Notes: a model not told the origin generated them from the sequence alone. DNA of 64,000 nucleotides from Pseudeuparius sepicola (GCA_963920635.1 OY987304.1:37510365-37574364), one strand, 5' to 3'; shown: positions 23,196 through 36,145, counted from the stretch's first letter. Made by a program: numbers and translations.

Positions 23196-24824
23196 TGGAA
23201 TAAATATTCTTGTAAAACTAATTAAAATGCAGGAAAAAAACTGTTACGTAAAACATACAGGGTGGTATAAAATTAAAAATGTGAAAATAACTCAAGGAGT
23301 GTAAAGTACCACTAAAGTTTGATTTTATTTAAAAGTCACGAAACAAAACTCTTCGCTGTTAGACAGTGACATAAGATATTATTAATTGCGGGTGGTAAAC
23401 AAGGAACTTGCAAATTTGGTAATATTTCAATTTTTATTTTATAATGGAACTGAAGTGAAGACGAAATTCACTTGAATTGCTTATTGGCACTAGTAATTAA
23501 CTTATTATTTTTCCACTGAGTTTTCATAATATTTGTTCTTAGCTCCCAGTTATATCCCTTCCATGATACCCGGAATATTGCTTTATTTTTTTCTAAAATC
23601 TAATGAAATGGGAGTCAAAACTATATTTTGTAATTTACTCAATTTAACCTTTATAATAAATGATTATTGATTAAATGAATGAATTTCGTATTAAAGTAAA
23701 ACATTTTTCGAGAGCTCTTCTACGATGCTTCACAAGTGGATGGGTGCCATTTAATATTTTGAAGTGGAACGAGTGAGGTGTACGGTGTTGTAATAGGGGA
23801 CGCATACGTATACAGAGACGTCCGACCGGGGGAATAATTTGGCGGCCATTTTTAACCCTACATGTGTAAAATAGAATTTATTTTAGTTCAAAGTACAACA
23901 TAGGTCCAAGATTTTTGTTGGTTTTGTTTTTGTAGGTAGAGAAATTATACAACTTAATCAAACAACATATTTTAATCATCATAAAGATAACTTCATATAA
24001 TTATTATTGTACATTCTACCATATACCTACAATAGCTACATTATAAATAATTACTTAAAAACATGAAAATATTTTTAATTACCTAACATTTTCATACAAT
24101 ATTACTAGAAATAATTATTTCTTGAATACTAATAATAATAACCTATTTTCCAGCTTCAATAATTTTGAATTTTGCTGGCGGTGATCTGCAGTTAACAGGT
24201 TTACTTGCTGCTGCTGATAATCTAATTGTAAGTGTTTTTAACAATTTTAATTGAATTTTTTACTTTCAATAAATATTTTTTAGAAGAAATAGAAATATTC
24301 TATTTTAATTGTTTAATGTTTATGTTCAAAAAATCCTGCCTCCGATCCCATATTTTGAAATTACGCCACTGCCCTGAATTATTGTATACCGGGATTAAAT
24401 TAACATCTACAAAGCTGCTTTTTCATCTATATCCGCATTTTGCGATAACTATTGTCAACTAAACGTGTTCTACCTTCAATAAAGTGTGCGGCTAAAGCTT
24501 CGGTAGATGTGTGTTAAACTTTTGCGCGGGATCTTTCAAAAATCGTAACAAGCAATAAAATTCCTAATTTAAATGTTTCGAGCTTACACCATTATTAAAA
24601 GGTACGATACAGTAATAACGAAAATCGATATCGAGCAAGTTTTTACTAGTATAATATTAATATAATAAAAGTTGAAAATACATTCTTTTAAATAACTTAA
24701 ATTTTGTTTTTTTTAACGCTGAATAATTAAATTGATTTGAATTGAATTGCTATGATAATAAGATGTCTTTTATAGTAAGAATATATAATTTATAAAAAAT
24801 GAATATATTTATATGCGATTGTTT

Positions 24825-25165
24825 TTATTGTTCATCGTCACTGGCATTTAATTCGTCATCGCCTTCCACATCGTAATCTCTACTTCATTCACATCATCGT
24901 CATTATTCACCCAATCGTTTTCTTTGAGAAAACGGCCGTTCTGTATCTGTAAATAACAATAAATCATTCAATATTATTATATAATGCTAACATAAGTAAA
25001 ATTCACTTCAAATGCAAAACTTGTATACCTAAATCTTTATCACGTTGTAGATTAACCGTCACATCATCGATTGACTGAGGCAATTGGTCGTCACTAAACC
25101 AATTAAAATCATATTTAGCATTCTCATCGAGGCGGCGACTGCGCTCGGGAAATCTTGCATTCTAT
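24825..25165 (-). pseudogene. Two-exon gene fragment, acidic C-terminus, broken
   Basis: On the minus strand an exon ending near 25029 has a frame rich in charged residues (FPERSRRLDENAKYDFNWF and later DDVTVNLQRDKDL). It stops at a GT donor (TTAG/GTATAC). A TTTACAG acceptor at 24947 begins a second exon with FLKENDWVNNDDD and, after a frameshift near 24870, an acidic tail ending NASDDEQ at a TAA (24825). The frame is broken in each exon and the phases do not join cleanly. I do not recognise the protein. The intron signals suggest it derives from a spliced gene by DNA-level duplication, not from a processed copy. Confidence 0.45.
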
Positions 25166-25886
25166 TGAGTCTATCAAGCTTTCGCTCCTTTATATGATCG
25201 GTAGACTTATTTTTTACTTTTCTTATGAACTAGGTAAAGTATTTGAGAAAAAAATTCAGCCTTGAAGAAATAAGTAAAGAAAGTTAATTTATGAACACCT
25301 TGCTTGGGTGGTAGACCTATGGTGGCCTCTCCTCAGGTACATTAGACTATCATTATATTGAATTTTTAGGTATTATCATTGACCACTCTAAAAAGTTTTA
25401 TACTTGTAGGAATAAGGCATTAGACTGCCGTTCCGTTTACTTGCCATATCAAAACTACAAAATGAGAAAAAATCAGCTTTGTAGGAATAACTACATCAAA
25501 AGTGTCGCTGCCTCCCGGACTATTAGGTACTATTTATCTGTTTTAATTGTTTTCGCTCCAAAATTAAAGTTTCAAAGTTGGTGTAGCGGGATTTTTTGCG
25601 GGCGGTTTCAACAATGCTTAGGACTATCTATGGTTCCTTTTATTTAGCCTATGTTTGTAATTAAAATGAAGTCACTTATACCATTACAGCACGGAGCGAG
25701 GCAATTTCCTATATTACCGAAGGGCATGCGGTAATGTGATAACTACTACATTATAGATGATAGTGTGTGAAACCCTAACGTACCGCAGGTTGTCGATAAA
25801 ATATATAGTGTCAGCACCATATGGGATTTTTTAAGGAAATAGCTTTGGTTAAAATTTGATGTCGGGAACAGTTTTTGCTGCAAATA
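25166..25886. other. Non-coding stretch
   Basis: A 68-codon open frame at 25441-25647 shows no domain. I see nothing else to support. Confidence 0.4.
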
Positions 25887-26815
25887 AGAGCAAAAATGAT
25901 ATTAACAGTTGTGGCCAAGCGATGTTTGTTAGCGTCAAATTTGATATTTGTTGCAGAAAGTGGCGGAAAGTGGCATTTCTGAATCGTATTTGAAAAAAAT
26001 ATATAGGTATTTGAAAGAGATGTTTCTACTGCGATTTTATGTATGTGTGCAAAATTTCAAAAGTCTATTATGAAGTTGCGATTTTTGATATTTTTATCAA
26101 ATAAAATATTTTTGACAAATCCAAACGGTAAAAATTAATTTAATCGAGTAATATATTTCTATAAAAACTAAAATTGCAACTAAAAGAGACGAACATTTAA
26201 TCATATAAAATATTAAATGGATGTAAGATATAGGGAAACTGTCAAAAGAAGGCATTGTTTTCATTAGACTTTAGTTTTTGCACCTTTTCTGAAATTCTTT
26301 TTGTAATAAGTAAATTACTAAAACAGTAAGTTGGCCATGGTAAACAAGTTGCAAGTTTGCACAAGTACATAAAATCACAGTAGAATAGTTATTTATGTAC
26401 CAAGGCACTGAAGTTCAACTTTTTATGACTCAGTGGAATTTAGTTGCCGAGGCCTCTGGCCGAGGTAAATAAACCACATGACTGCGCTGCATTTCGCAAT
26501 GTGTACGAATAGTTAGATGGGCCTTTATTGGCCGGGTTTTGAATATTTGGTCACTTTTGACTGGCGATGGCTCCGCGTCTGACGTTTGATGTTTACATTT
26601 CGCCAAGGCCTACTTATTGAAAAATCGTGCAATAATGGGCTACTTCAGTGCCAATTTCTGAGCTTTTAATGACGATTTTGGGACACTTCACTGCCGATTT
26701 CAAGAAAACATCTTTTTCAAATTATTTTTTTTTTCAAATTCGATTTAGAAATGCCCCTTTCCGCAACAAATGTCAAATTTGACAGCTAACAGAGATGTTA
26801 ATGTAATTTGTGCTC
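25887..26815. mobile_element. Inverted-repeat element containing a family A copy
   Basis: Arms 25887-25997 and 26728-26815 are inverse, with shared blocks 'gtcaaatttga.atttgttgc' and 'gcatttct.aatcg'. The interior is AT-rich and carries the internally deleted family A copy at 26382-26722, directly against the right arm. The outer ends are not sharply defined. Confidence 0.6.
26382..26722 (-). repeat. Family A repeat, internally deleted copy
   Basis: It starts tagttatttatg and the left half of the hairpin, then jumps from the hairpin's right half directly into the middle of the open-frame region, losing about 270 bases relative to 11876-12490. The remaining frame (LARCKHQTSDAEPSPVKS onward on the minus strand) is still open for about 40 codons. 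The 22 bp tail repeats are present, ending caagaaaaca. Confidence 0.7.
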
Positions 26816-29371
26816 TAATTTAATGGAATAACTTTAATGGTGACACTTTATAATACGATCCTGAATTTCGGTTAGGTACTTGTACTTGTAACATACACTT
26901 GCAATAATTAAAACTAAAGAATGTCGTTCCAACTTTCAAGATAACTAAGTGCGTCTTAATTTTCTTTTAAAACAGTTAAAGCTTCGAAGCGGAGTTATTC
27001 AATCACCAAACTAACTCGTCTACATTACTTTCTAGGAACTACTCCGGGGCTTTTACCAGCTAATCCAGCGCATCAATCGTGATTTGCGTCCGACCTGAAA
27101 AACATCAAATTCCGCGGGTGACAGACGCGCGACGTCCATTGAGATAAAACATGCGCCCCAGATTATTTATAAGTCAATTATTCATGAGTCGGGAGAGTCG
27201 AGAGGTCTCTACACGCTCTACTGGAGAAGCCTGAGGGTTCATCAATTAGGTCGTCGTGAAAATAATGTCTCCGGAAGTTGCATCTCTGAAAAGTTTCCGG
27301 CGGGTTTTACACCGAGAATATCTGATATTCTTTGAGTGAACATTTATTATTTAATGTAGGTACCAGCATTTATATCTATCATACCGAATATAATCTTAGT
27401 TGTTGCAGTTTCTGTACAGTGGTGGAGGTAAACGTAAAACATTTTTTTCCATTCTGTAGGTTAATAAAAAAAAACTTTTTAGCAATGACATTTCATCAGC
27501 GATCATTAGCGATTATGGGAAATCAGACACCGCCATCTTATTTATAGCAATAATGAGAATGGTTATTAGGGACCTACAAATTTTTTTCAAAAAAAATATT
27601 AAAGTTTTATAACAGGGTCAATTTTACAAATACCATGTGATAAAAATGATATTCATTACACTGCATGTCAGTTCATCGTTACAAAATTTTATCCGTTAAT
27701 TAATTTCTACTAGATGAATCAGATGTAATTAGGTAATATGAAGTTAATAAGAAGTGGAACTTTTAATTTTTTATTTTTATTTTTGTAATTTTAGGGGAAT
27801 AAACATTATCTTAGTAAGCACTGCTTGGCAGACTTATGGGATGTGAGAAGATCTTCCCACACCCCACCATCACCAAGAAAAAACAATTCGAATATCTCAA
27901 AAAAAAAATTTCGAAGGTGTTTATAACCAAAATGGTTATATTTGAGCGCCAGAAGCTTGAACTATTTGGTGGTTAAATAAAACAGAACATTTTCCTATTT
28001 ACAATGTATTTACAAGTTGAAATTGAACATAAAAATGATTACAACAAAGTGAAGTAAACTTATTGTTTACAATTTAGAATTTGTTCACTGGGGAAAAGTT
28101 GAAAAAACTGAAAATGTTTAAACCCTACAATACAACAGATAGTAGGACGACATTCTTAAAAATGGTACGTTTATACGAGTGTGACGAATTAAAAAGAATG
28201 AAATAATGCACTTAAAACGTCGTAACGAAAACTAGACAAAATTTTCGTTACATGTTCACACTTAAGATGAACAAACTGTATGCAGATGATTGCAATAATT
28301 ATTTTTCGTATGCTATTCATACACTTCACAGTACCTTGTTCCACAATCGGGTTTATGGAAGGGCGTGCTTCGGTTTACGACAGTTTAAGTCGTTATATTA
28401 AGGCTCAGCTGTTGCTTGAAGCTGCCTTGTTTCGAGGATAAACAGCTCAGGGCCGCCTCGGACGGGGTTTATTAGAAATCGATGGGCCGAAGGATCATTA
28501 TTTCGTTGGGGCCATACAAATGGAAATTGTTTGAGTGAGTGCTTACGACCGTTTAATTTTGTCACATCGCCTAAGCAAGAAATTGAAATTCTCTTCGAAT
28601 GATGTATCACACCTGGCAAAACAAATGCAACAAACTGCTGGTATATTTTTTGTTCAAATTTGGTTTATAAGAGTTTTGGGGTGTCATGATTAACGCTGGG
28701 GGTCAAATTTAAAAGAAAAACGCTAAATGGTTTTCGTGAACATGCGCATCGGGGATATCCAAAAAATAGTAGCAGGCCTTACTAGATTTGTATTTTGAAA
28801 ATGGTAGGAAAGACAATAGAAGCAGTTTATAAGATCTCTCAAACAAAAAAGTTCAGGCGATCATCTCCAAAAATAAAGATTTTATGGATTAGTACATGTA
28901 TTTTTACACATTCACGTAACACCGGACTTGTCATGTCCAACTTAATGTTATTTAAATTTTGGAAATAACTCGAAACCGATCGCGGTTAGCCCTGATTTCT
29001 TAACGGCATCAGATTGGACATAAAATAAAATAAAACTTTCACTACTTAACCGACACTCTATCTCTTGTAGTTTCCGAGATCCCAGTGGTGAAGGTCGAAC
29101 TGTATTTCCCAGGATATATCTGCCAGAGAAACACGTTGTGCTCAACCTTTCGTCCTCGTGCTATAATATGTGGACAACCCACTCTTGTTGTACAAACTAC
29201 TCTTTTTTTATTGTCGGAATACATTGACCTGCTCTATTAAAGCGATACGTCTACAGTTTATAAAGTCAAATACTAAATAAATTCAGCAATCATCATTGAA
29301 AACTAGCAAGAAAAAATATTTTATGACGCCGCGAGGTTTATACAGTTGTATTTGCAGAAAGGCGCAAATAA
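26816..29371. other. Unique sequence with GC-richer islands
   Basis: Two islands stand out: 26980-27320 and 28320-28640. The first includes the AT-rich core ttatttataagtcaattatt flanked by GC-rich sequence, a pattern often seen in developmental enhancers. No repeat partner and no protein domain was found. They are candidates for conserved non-coding elements. Confidence 0.3.
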
Positions 29372-30206
29372 ACCGGGAGATAGTGACAGATTTTTGATTT
29401 TTCTCAGTATATGCCTTTCAAAGGGCATTAAGATGCTTATATTCTCACAATAAGAAGGTATGAATCAGAGAGTCATCCTGGGTTCTTCATATGAAAAACT
29501 GGGTTTTGATGTATTCGAAAAATACGCGTTTTGATATGATTATTGTCATGCTGCCATGTGTTTTATAATGAAGTTCAAAATAGAAAACCATAGGCATACC
29601 ATTAGAGTGGGCCCAAAGGGCTTTTATTGCCACGTGAACTTCTATTTTAATAATTAATTTTTTCACGTTTCTGAACAGGCTGCCATGGAGAAGTATACAA
29701 GTTCTTGTTATGAAACTGCTGAAAAATGGATGTCATACGGTTTGGGCGTGTCCAAGTACAGTTTATATTGAATGTTATTTAATCACTTAAAATTCGATGT
29801 AAAGTGTACTTGGACATGCGCAAACAGTATGCCATCTTTTCTTCAGCAGTTTCATAACAAGAACTTGCATACTTCTCATTGGCAGCCTGTTCAGAAACGT
29901 GTAATAATTACCTAATTGTTAAAGTAAAAGTTCACGTGGCTATAAAAGCCCTTTGGGCCCACGGTATGCCTATGGTTTTTCAAAAAAAATTCTATTTTGA
30001 ACTTCATTATAAAACACATGGCAGCCTGACTAAAACATCAAAATGCATATTTTTCGAATAAATTAAATGAAAACTCAGTTTTCCATATGAAGAGCCCAGG
30101 ATGACTCGCTGATTCACACCTTATTATTGTGAAAATATACGCAACATAAAGCCCTTTGAAAGGGCTGGGTAAAAACATGTCCAAAAATCTGTCACTAACT
30201 CCCGGT
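29372..30206. mobile_element. Palindromic element (835 bp, almost no loop)
   Basis: The left end accgggagatagtgacag and the right end are inverse. The arms remain similar to near the centre at about 29790, sharing 'gggcccaaagggc', 'aacaggctgccat', 'caagttcttgttatgaaact' and 'gtacttggac'. With so small a spacer this would extrude as a hairpin of about 400 bp. No coding frame is conserved between the arms. Confidence 0.85.
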
Positions 30207-30545
30207 CTAAAAATAAGCCAATTTATTCCTTCATACTTCCACACCCTGCACAGTTAAAAAAATCGGTGTAAATCCTTTTCGTGTAAAAGTGGTGAAAGAA
30301 ATTTGGTGAAAATTTGACACGAAAATTGGTGGATTCCAAATATCTTAACCAAACCTCATTTGGTAAAATTCACACTACAACAAATTCGTTAATTTTTACA
30401 CTTAGCAAGGGGTGTAATTTTTTATATTTCTAACACGGTTTCGTGTTTGTTCACACCATGTGGTGTTCCTTAACACCATTCGGTGCCCTTTAACACTAAG
30501 CTGTGTCAAATTGAACGTATTAACACATATTCCTGTTAGGTAGAT
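30207..30545. repeat. Array of short ACAC-N-GTGT dyads
   Basis: Between 30432 and 30540 short palindromes recur about every 20 bases: aacacggtttcgtgtt (30432), acaccatgtggtgt (30453), aacaccattcggtg (30472), aacactaagctgtgt (30492) and a weaker aacacatattcctgtt (30522). Upstream, 30262-30400 holds more GGTGTAAA, CGTGTAAA and TTTGGTGAAA words. The arrangement could be a cluster of dimeric protein-binding sites or the subterminal region of a DNA transposon. I found no second copy. Confidence 0.45.
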
Positions 30546-32017
30546 GAGAGGGGAAAGTTATTTAACCAGTTACGGGTATAAAATCTTAGGCAATCCAAGC
30601 CATGGCATCGTTTGTCAAAGGTGTTGCGCGACGGAGCTTATCAGTTTGCGTGACGTGTGCCCCGACCGCGTGGCGCGTATAATAGTTATAAAAGTGATTC
30701 TACCGACCGCTAATGCAAAAATGGTGTTGTTATGTAAAGCAAAATTTCATAGTGAGTCAGGTGGATTAAAACGACAGGCGAATATGAAGATGTGATGACG
30801 ATTGGTACTGTGTGATAGCCGAGGTGATAGCCCCTACCCTATACTCATCGACTATGTTGATATGAGTTTGTTCTCACCGAAATGAGAAACCAGTCGCGAA
30901 TCTGATTGACGGATTTTAAATTATCTGACTATGTTCTGATTGTTTTGATTCCTGCTAATTGGCTCCGACTTAGTTCGGACTTGCTTGTGCTTGTGAGAAC
31001 AGGCCTATCTAACTAAATTGCTGTGTCGCAACGTTTGAAGTTTCTTTTTGTCTCACACGGACAATTCTGTAAGGCAACACAAAAAACCGCTAAGGTGTCC
31101 TGGGGTCGACCTTCGAGCAAATTTGAATGCCACAAAACGCATAGCATATGTTTCTCCGTCTGGGAGAGACACGGGGTGTGTAAAAATTTTGCAACTTGCG
31201 GCAAGACACCTTAGCCATTTTTTATCTATCTCTTTGGGAAATCGGACCAGGGTACATACGTAATTCAATTTCAATTGTAACGGATATAGTAAATAATGCA
31301 ATGTCGCGTTAAAAACAATCCTTATGTATCTCTAGATGGATGATACCTACTAAGCGAATTCCCGTACACTACAGCATCCGCTGTTTGTCGCACTCCCCAT
31401 TTCGGGAAATCTCGCCGGTGTGTACTCTCCCAGGGGACAACTAATGAAACACGGCGGCAGGGATTCAATATTAATGCGGGCGGAGAGGAAACGCTTGTGC
31501 CCGCGTGCGTCGCTTAATGGAATCGGAATGAAATTTCTATAAGGAATATGGAGCGTGAGGCGAAGAGCGCTGAGCCGGGCGCCTGGTTCTTACGGGGGAA
31601 CCCTAGAGGATCGTTGCGACGGCCGACAGCGACCGGCACTCTCCTGTAACTGGGGATTGACGAAAGGTAAACCGTATAGCCCATCCTAAGTTCAGATAAA
31701 TTCGCGATAAATCGAACAAACCTTTGGTATGGATTAGTGCTTCACTCTCGTCTCGTATTTTTCGTGTTATCGTTTCGGGAATTGGCAATACGACTGCGTG
31801 ATCTGCCGATTGCCAGCGCTAAATTATCATGAGAACTCACGATTTCGACCTTCTATGGGGAATCAGCTATGCTGGAGAAGGATAGAAATTTCAAGGAAGG
31901 GATAAAGGAAGCGTATCTAGTAAACTTCACTGTTTTATCTTAACCCTTATTAATTAATGACATATTGTCTGGTTTTTGTCTAACACAGAGGAATACAACA
32001 GACATCAGATAATTACC
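30546..32017. other. Unique sequence with a strong GC-rich island
   Basis: The part 31350-31830 is distinctly GC-rich for this window and non-repetitive, with no frame I recognise. Open frames of 60-80 codons on both strands overlap each other at 31013-31301 and are shadows in the same composition patch. It is a candidate regulatory or 5' non-coding sequence. Confidence 0.3.
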
Positions 32018-32567
32018 CAGTGGAGCAACCAGAAATTATTGTCAGGGGGGGCTGGTTGACAAAGTTCATTGCTCATTGTTAAGAATTGCGCCGCAGGCAA
32101 AAATTTTGAAATTTTCAAGGTGAAACATTTTTAATGAACCAAAAAAATTTAAGTAACCTAATATTAGCAAAAAATAAAACTGATAGTAGTTTTTTCTTTG
32201 TTAACTGTGGAACCATAATAATAATTTAACTATGCAGTAACTGTAAGAAGTAGGTACTCTTTTTTTTATTTTACTATAAATTTGTGTGTGACTTGTGTTT
32301 CTGTTCTGAGTCGACTGCCGGCCAGACAACTAATCTTTGATTAAATGTCAATGTCAACTAGTAATGTGTACCACCGCTATCCGAGATCCTTAATATCGTA
32401 AATTTGATAAATCATAACATAAACTTAAAAAATACAGGTTAAACCAAATACAAATCATTCGGCCTTGTTTTTATCTAGCATTGTTTAGCGCTTTTCGCTT
32501 GGTTGGTACGAGCTCGGGGGGGGGGGGGGCTGCAGCCCGGCAGCCCCCCCCCCTCGTTGCGCCACTG
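32018..32567. mobile_element. hAT MITE (550 bp) with 8 bp target duplication
   Basis: The left end is CAGTGGAGCAACCAG and the right end is the inverse of CAGTGGCGCAACGAG, the usual hAT terminus. The flanking 8-mers are taattacc on the left and taattacg on the right, matching at seven of eight positions as expected for a hAT target-site duplication. Both subterminal regions have poly-G/C runs (32045-32051 and 32516-32530). No transposase is present. Confidence 0.85.
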
Positions 32568-32749
32568 TAATTACGTACTCTTCTAAATTATTGTATAAAA
32601 AGAAAGCTAAGCTAAAGAAATACCTAAAATTTACATTACTATATTATAACAATGCGAACCTGAAATCGGTTTAGGCCCATTACAAAAAATTTCGCTAAAG
32701 TTGAGATTATATTTTTATTGTCAACAAATCCATACTATAAAATCTTAAC

Positions 32750-33640
32750 TTGCGATGTACCCTTTCAATATCTTATGAAGCTTTCCAGGGTATTCGACCA
32801 AAAAACGAACCAAAACTACAATATTCTTTGTTGTGTTACTTTTTTATATTTAATTTACGTACGTTTCGGCAATATATCACAAGCCATCTTCAGAATACAG
32901 TTTAAAAACAACGTTAAAAATATTCACAAAAAGTCACCATAGCCTAGAAAACAAGTAAAGTCAAAAATAGGCGAAAAAATATAGTTACATTGGTTTTTTA
33001 CATTTAAAATTTTTTGGCAAAAATACAGTGTGGTACTTACAAAAAATAGGGCTGGATGTAAATACTTAGTTATGCAATGGGAAGTATTAAATCATAGCAT
33101 TTTTCAACACATTATTATTATAACGTGGTTAGTATGCTAGTCAGAAGAGGAATGATAATTAGTAATGGTAAGTATATCGATACAAGCAGGCGAGTGTTGT
33201 TTTTTTGGAACATATAAAAAGCCAAGTAAGAAATACGAAATGAATCGGCATAAGGCAAAACAATAATAATAATAACAATGGTTTACACAAAATAAGAAGA
33301 TATACAGAAAGTATATATTTTATTAATAACAACAAAGATATTATTGGAAAAAAAGAGGTTATTTATTTTTATCTTTTGCGAATTGTAATTAATTTTGTAT
33401 TTAATTATAATATTATAAATTTTTGATAAATTGTTTGCGTCGGTATTAATTTTAGAACCTACACAAACAATATATATTAATATAATAGTATAATTGAAGA
33501 TGGCTTGTGATATATTGCCAAAACCTACGTAAATTAAAAATAAAAAATTAACACAACCAAAGAATATTGTTGTTCTGGTTCGTTTTTTGGTCGAATACCC
33601 AGGAAAGCTTCATAAGATTTACCTTAACGACCAGTACAAA
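32750..33640. mobile_element. Inverted pair of Penelope-type element ends
   Basis: About 140 bases at 32755-32895 are inverse to 33494-33635, sharing 'gaagatggcttgtgatatattgcc', shown here only as the block name, plus 'acaaagaatattgt' and 'ggtcgaatacc' words. The shared sequence has the gaagatggc...gcc-gaaac layout typical of Penelope-like ends. The interior 32900-33490 is AT-rich without a recognisable reverse transcriptase. Inverted terminal arrangements are known for Penelope-like elements, which often insert with a partial inverted copy. Confidence 0.55.
32860..32895 (-). ncRNA. Hammerhead-like core motif
   Basis: On the minus strand CTGAAGA (32893-32887) is followed by a stem tggc/gcc with a loop and then GAAAC (32867-32863). 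This is the conserved core layout of minimal hammerhead ribozymes reported in Penelope-like elements. Stems I and III were not verified. In the inverted partner at 33494 the core is mutated (TTGAAGA, AAAAC). Confidence 0.35.
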
Positions 33641-35211
33641 CATAAAAATCGTTGACTGATATATTATTAAAGACTGCTCACGGCTGTCACGTCTGACACA
33701 TTTTTGGCTCACCCTGTGCTTTCCGGAGATAAAATACAATGCAGAATACATTGTTAGCCATCAGAGCCATCTGTTTTCCAGGACATACAGCTATATCCGT
33801 AAGAAGTCTTTTCAGTCAACGATAAAAATTTCTTTTAATATCGAAAATGTCGTTTGACAGATTCCCATCTTTGTACCCCAATCTGTAGTTAGCGTTGTTA
33901 TCAAGAGTAGGTATACAAAATCTTCAAATTACACTATGCGCAATGCAAGGTCAAATTGCGCCTCCACTCGCAAAGCCCTTGTAAAACTCTCAGCTATAAG
34001 AAAATAGTCAACATTGCAGGTAGGTCGCGCACAAAATAAATTAGAGGACTGCTTGATTTTCAAGGACACCATCAGGATCTATCCAGTCTGTAGATTGTAT
34101 AGGAAATGGCAGTCGAAAAAAAAACTATTGTACTCTGTTCTTGTTGCCAGGGTTGCCGTAGGATTTTTCACTTCACCATTTCTAGGTATAATATTCTTAG
34201 CAAGAGTGCTGATACTACGCACGGTATAGTAGAAATTCCCATTGTTCAAGAAAATTCAGTCCCGAAAATAACATACTTATAAGGTATACGTAGCCCGATC
34301 GATTTCTTATAAGCGCCCATCCGAGTAGGCACCTATGGCGGGTTATCGGAACAAAACAGCATCAGGCAACAGTTGCATCGCATTAACGGCGCCTTAAACT
34401 CTCGTAAACCGCCGACACTCAATTTCTTACCCTGTAAAATCCGGTCGTCAAATAAGGCCATCGTAAATTGTACAAATAGCTTAAAACGCGTTCGCAATCG
34501 TCAACAGTTGACTAGTAAAATTTAGTGTTTTTCATTATGTTGCTTATAGAGGGTTATATTGTTCCATTAAAGTTTAAAAGAGCTACAAAGACTATAGAAA
34601 TGGTGGTGATATGCTGCGTGGAAATATGTGCACTATAGTTGCTATGTTCGAGATCTCTAGATATGACCGTTCTTTTCTTTAACTTGATTATAATAAAAAG
34701 GTGACTTATGTAGATAATTCTTCTCTATCTCTAAGCTGTTGGTATTATTAGGGAAATATATATACAACTTGACCAATCAGAACAGGACAGGACAGTCCTA
34801 AGTAGAAAAAATATGTTTCGTTGTTGTAAATTAATTTATTTTTTCGTATTTTCACAGCAAAAGCTGTGATACTACCAAAATGGGACATTTCTATTTTGAT
34901 GTCCTTTGTATACGCATATTATCTACCTGAGTGGTGGATAAACATATTGTAAGTGCGGCTAGGAATCGAACCGTTTTTAAAAATAAGTAAATCCAGGTGC
35001 CCAAAAGAGAGGAAGACGCCTTTTGCGGTTAAAATTCAAAAGTAATGAGAATATTTTGTTTTTTTGCAATTTTGTTTATTCATGCCAAAATGTTAAATAA
35101 CAAGGAAATGTAGGTAGTTATTTTTCAACGTAGGTAAAAACTATGTATAAAAAGTCACGAAAATTGCAAAAATAAACGAAATCGAATTTGCAACACATAG
35201 TGTGGATAGAA
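33641..35211. other. Apparently unique sequence
   Basis: The part 34280-34530 is GC-richer and non-repetitive. The 71-codon frame at 34014-34229 lacks any domain. Nothing else to support. Confidence 0.35.
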
Positions 35212-36138
35212 ATTGTGGAATATTGCTTTTATATTTCTTAAAATATTCCTCATATCAAAATCATGTTTTAATAAAAGTGTTAGGGGAAATTATTTCCCGT
35301 TTAGTGATATCAAGCAATCTTTCGTAGCACAAAAAATGTGGTTGCCCTGGTAACCGATTTATTTTTTTTTAAATTGCACCATATACATTTTTTGGTGAAA
35401 ATTAATACATTGGAACTTTCTGAACACGATACAATACAATTTTAATGGGGTCGCATAAGAAAAAAATAAGTTTGCTATTATGCTATTGACAATGTTTATC
35501 AAAATAATTATTAACATCAAGTTAGCCATACCAAAATCAGAACAATGGGAAACTGTCACTATCTGTGTAACGGTGTACATTGTTACACTAAACGCCTTTT
35601 TACTCAATTTTCTGTGTACTTAAGTACTCAGTATGTTAACCTGTATTCTTTTCTTTTCACTTAATTCAAGCGCCATTATAACTTACTAAGTACACTTAAG
35701 TTCACAGAAAATTTAGTAAAAAATTACGGTTACTGTAACAATGAGCACAATTACAAGCAACTGACAGCTAGTCACAGTTTTCCATTGTTCTGATTTTGGC
35801 ATGGCTAACTTGATGTTAATAATTATTTTGATAAACATTGTCAATAGCAAAATAGAAAACTAATTGTTTTTGTATTTTTTTCTTATGCGGCCCCATTTAT
35901 AAAATTGTATTGTATCGTATTCAGAAAGTTCCAATGTATTAATTTTCACCAAAAAACATATATGGTGCTATTTAAAAAAATTAAATCGGTTACCATGGCA
36001 ACCACATTTTTTGTGCTACGAAAGATTGCTTGATATCACTAAACGGGAAATAATTTCCCCTAACACTTTTATTCAAACATGTTTTTGATATGAGGAATAT
36101 TTTAAGAAACATAAGCAATATTCTACAATTTCTATCCA
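35212..36138. mobile_element. Palindromic element (927 bp)
   Basis: The left arm 35212-35635 and right arm 35690-36138 are inverse and similar throughout, with blocks 'tttagtgatatcaagcaatc', 'ggttgcc.tggtaacc' and 'gttagccat.ccaaaatcag'. The centre has further short palindromes ('gtacttaagtac'). The right boundary abuts the next palindromic element. Confidence 0.85.
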
Positions 36139-36145
36139 TTCTATC

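Larger units (their letters stand above)
21771..24824. other. Mostly unique AT-rich sequence with repeat scraps
   Basis: The stretch holds a dispersed repeat copy (22345-22515), a GC-richer block (22600-22930), a MITE-like end (acagggtggtataaa at 23259) without partner, and a family A tail fragment (23125-23195). A segment 24152-24230 is framed by an acceptor-like TTTTCCAG and a donor-like GTAAGT with one frame open, but it has no recognisable domain. No gene is supported. Confidence 0.35.
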
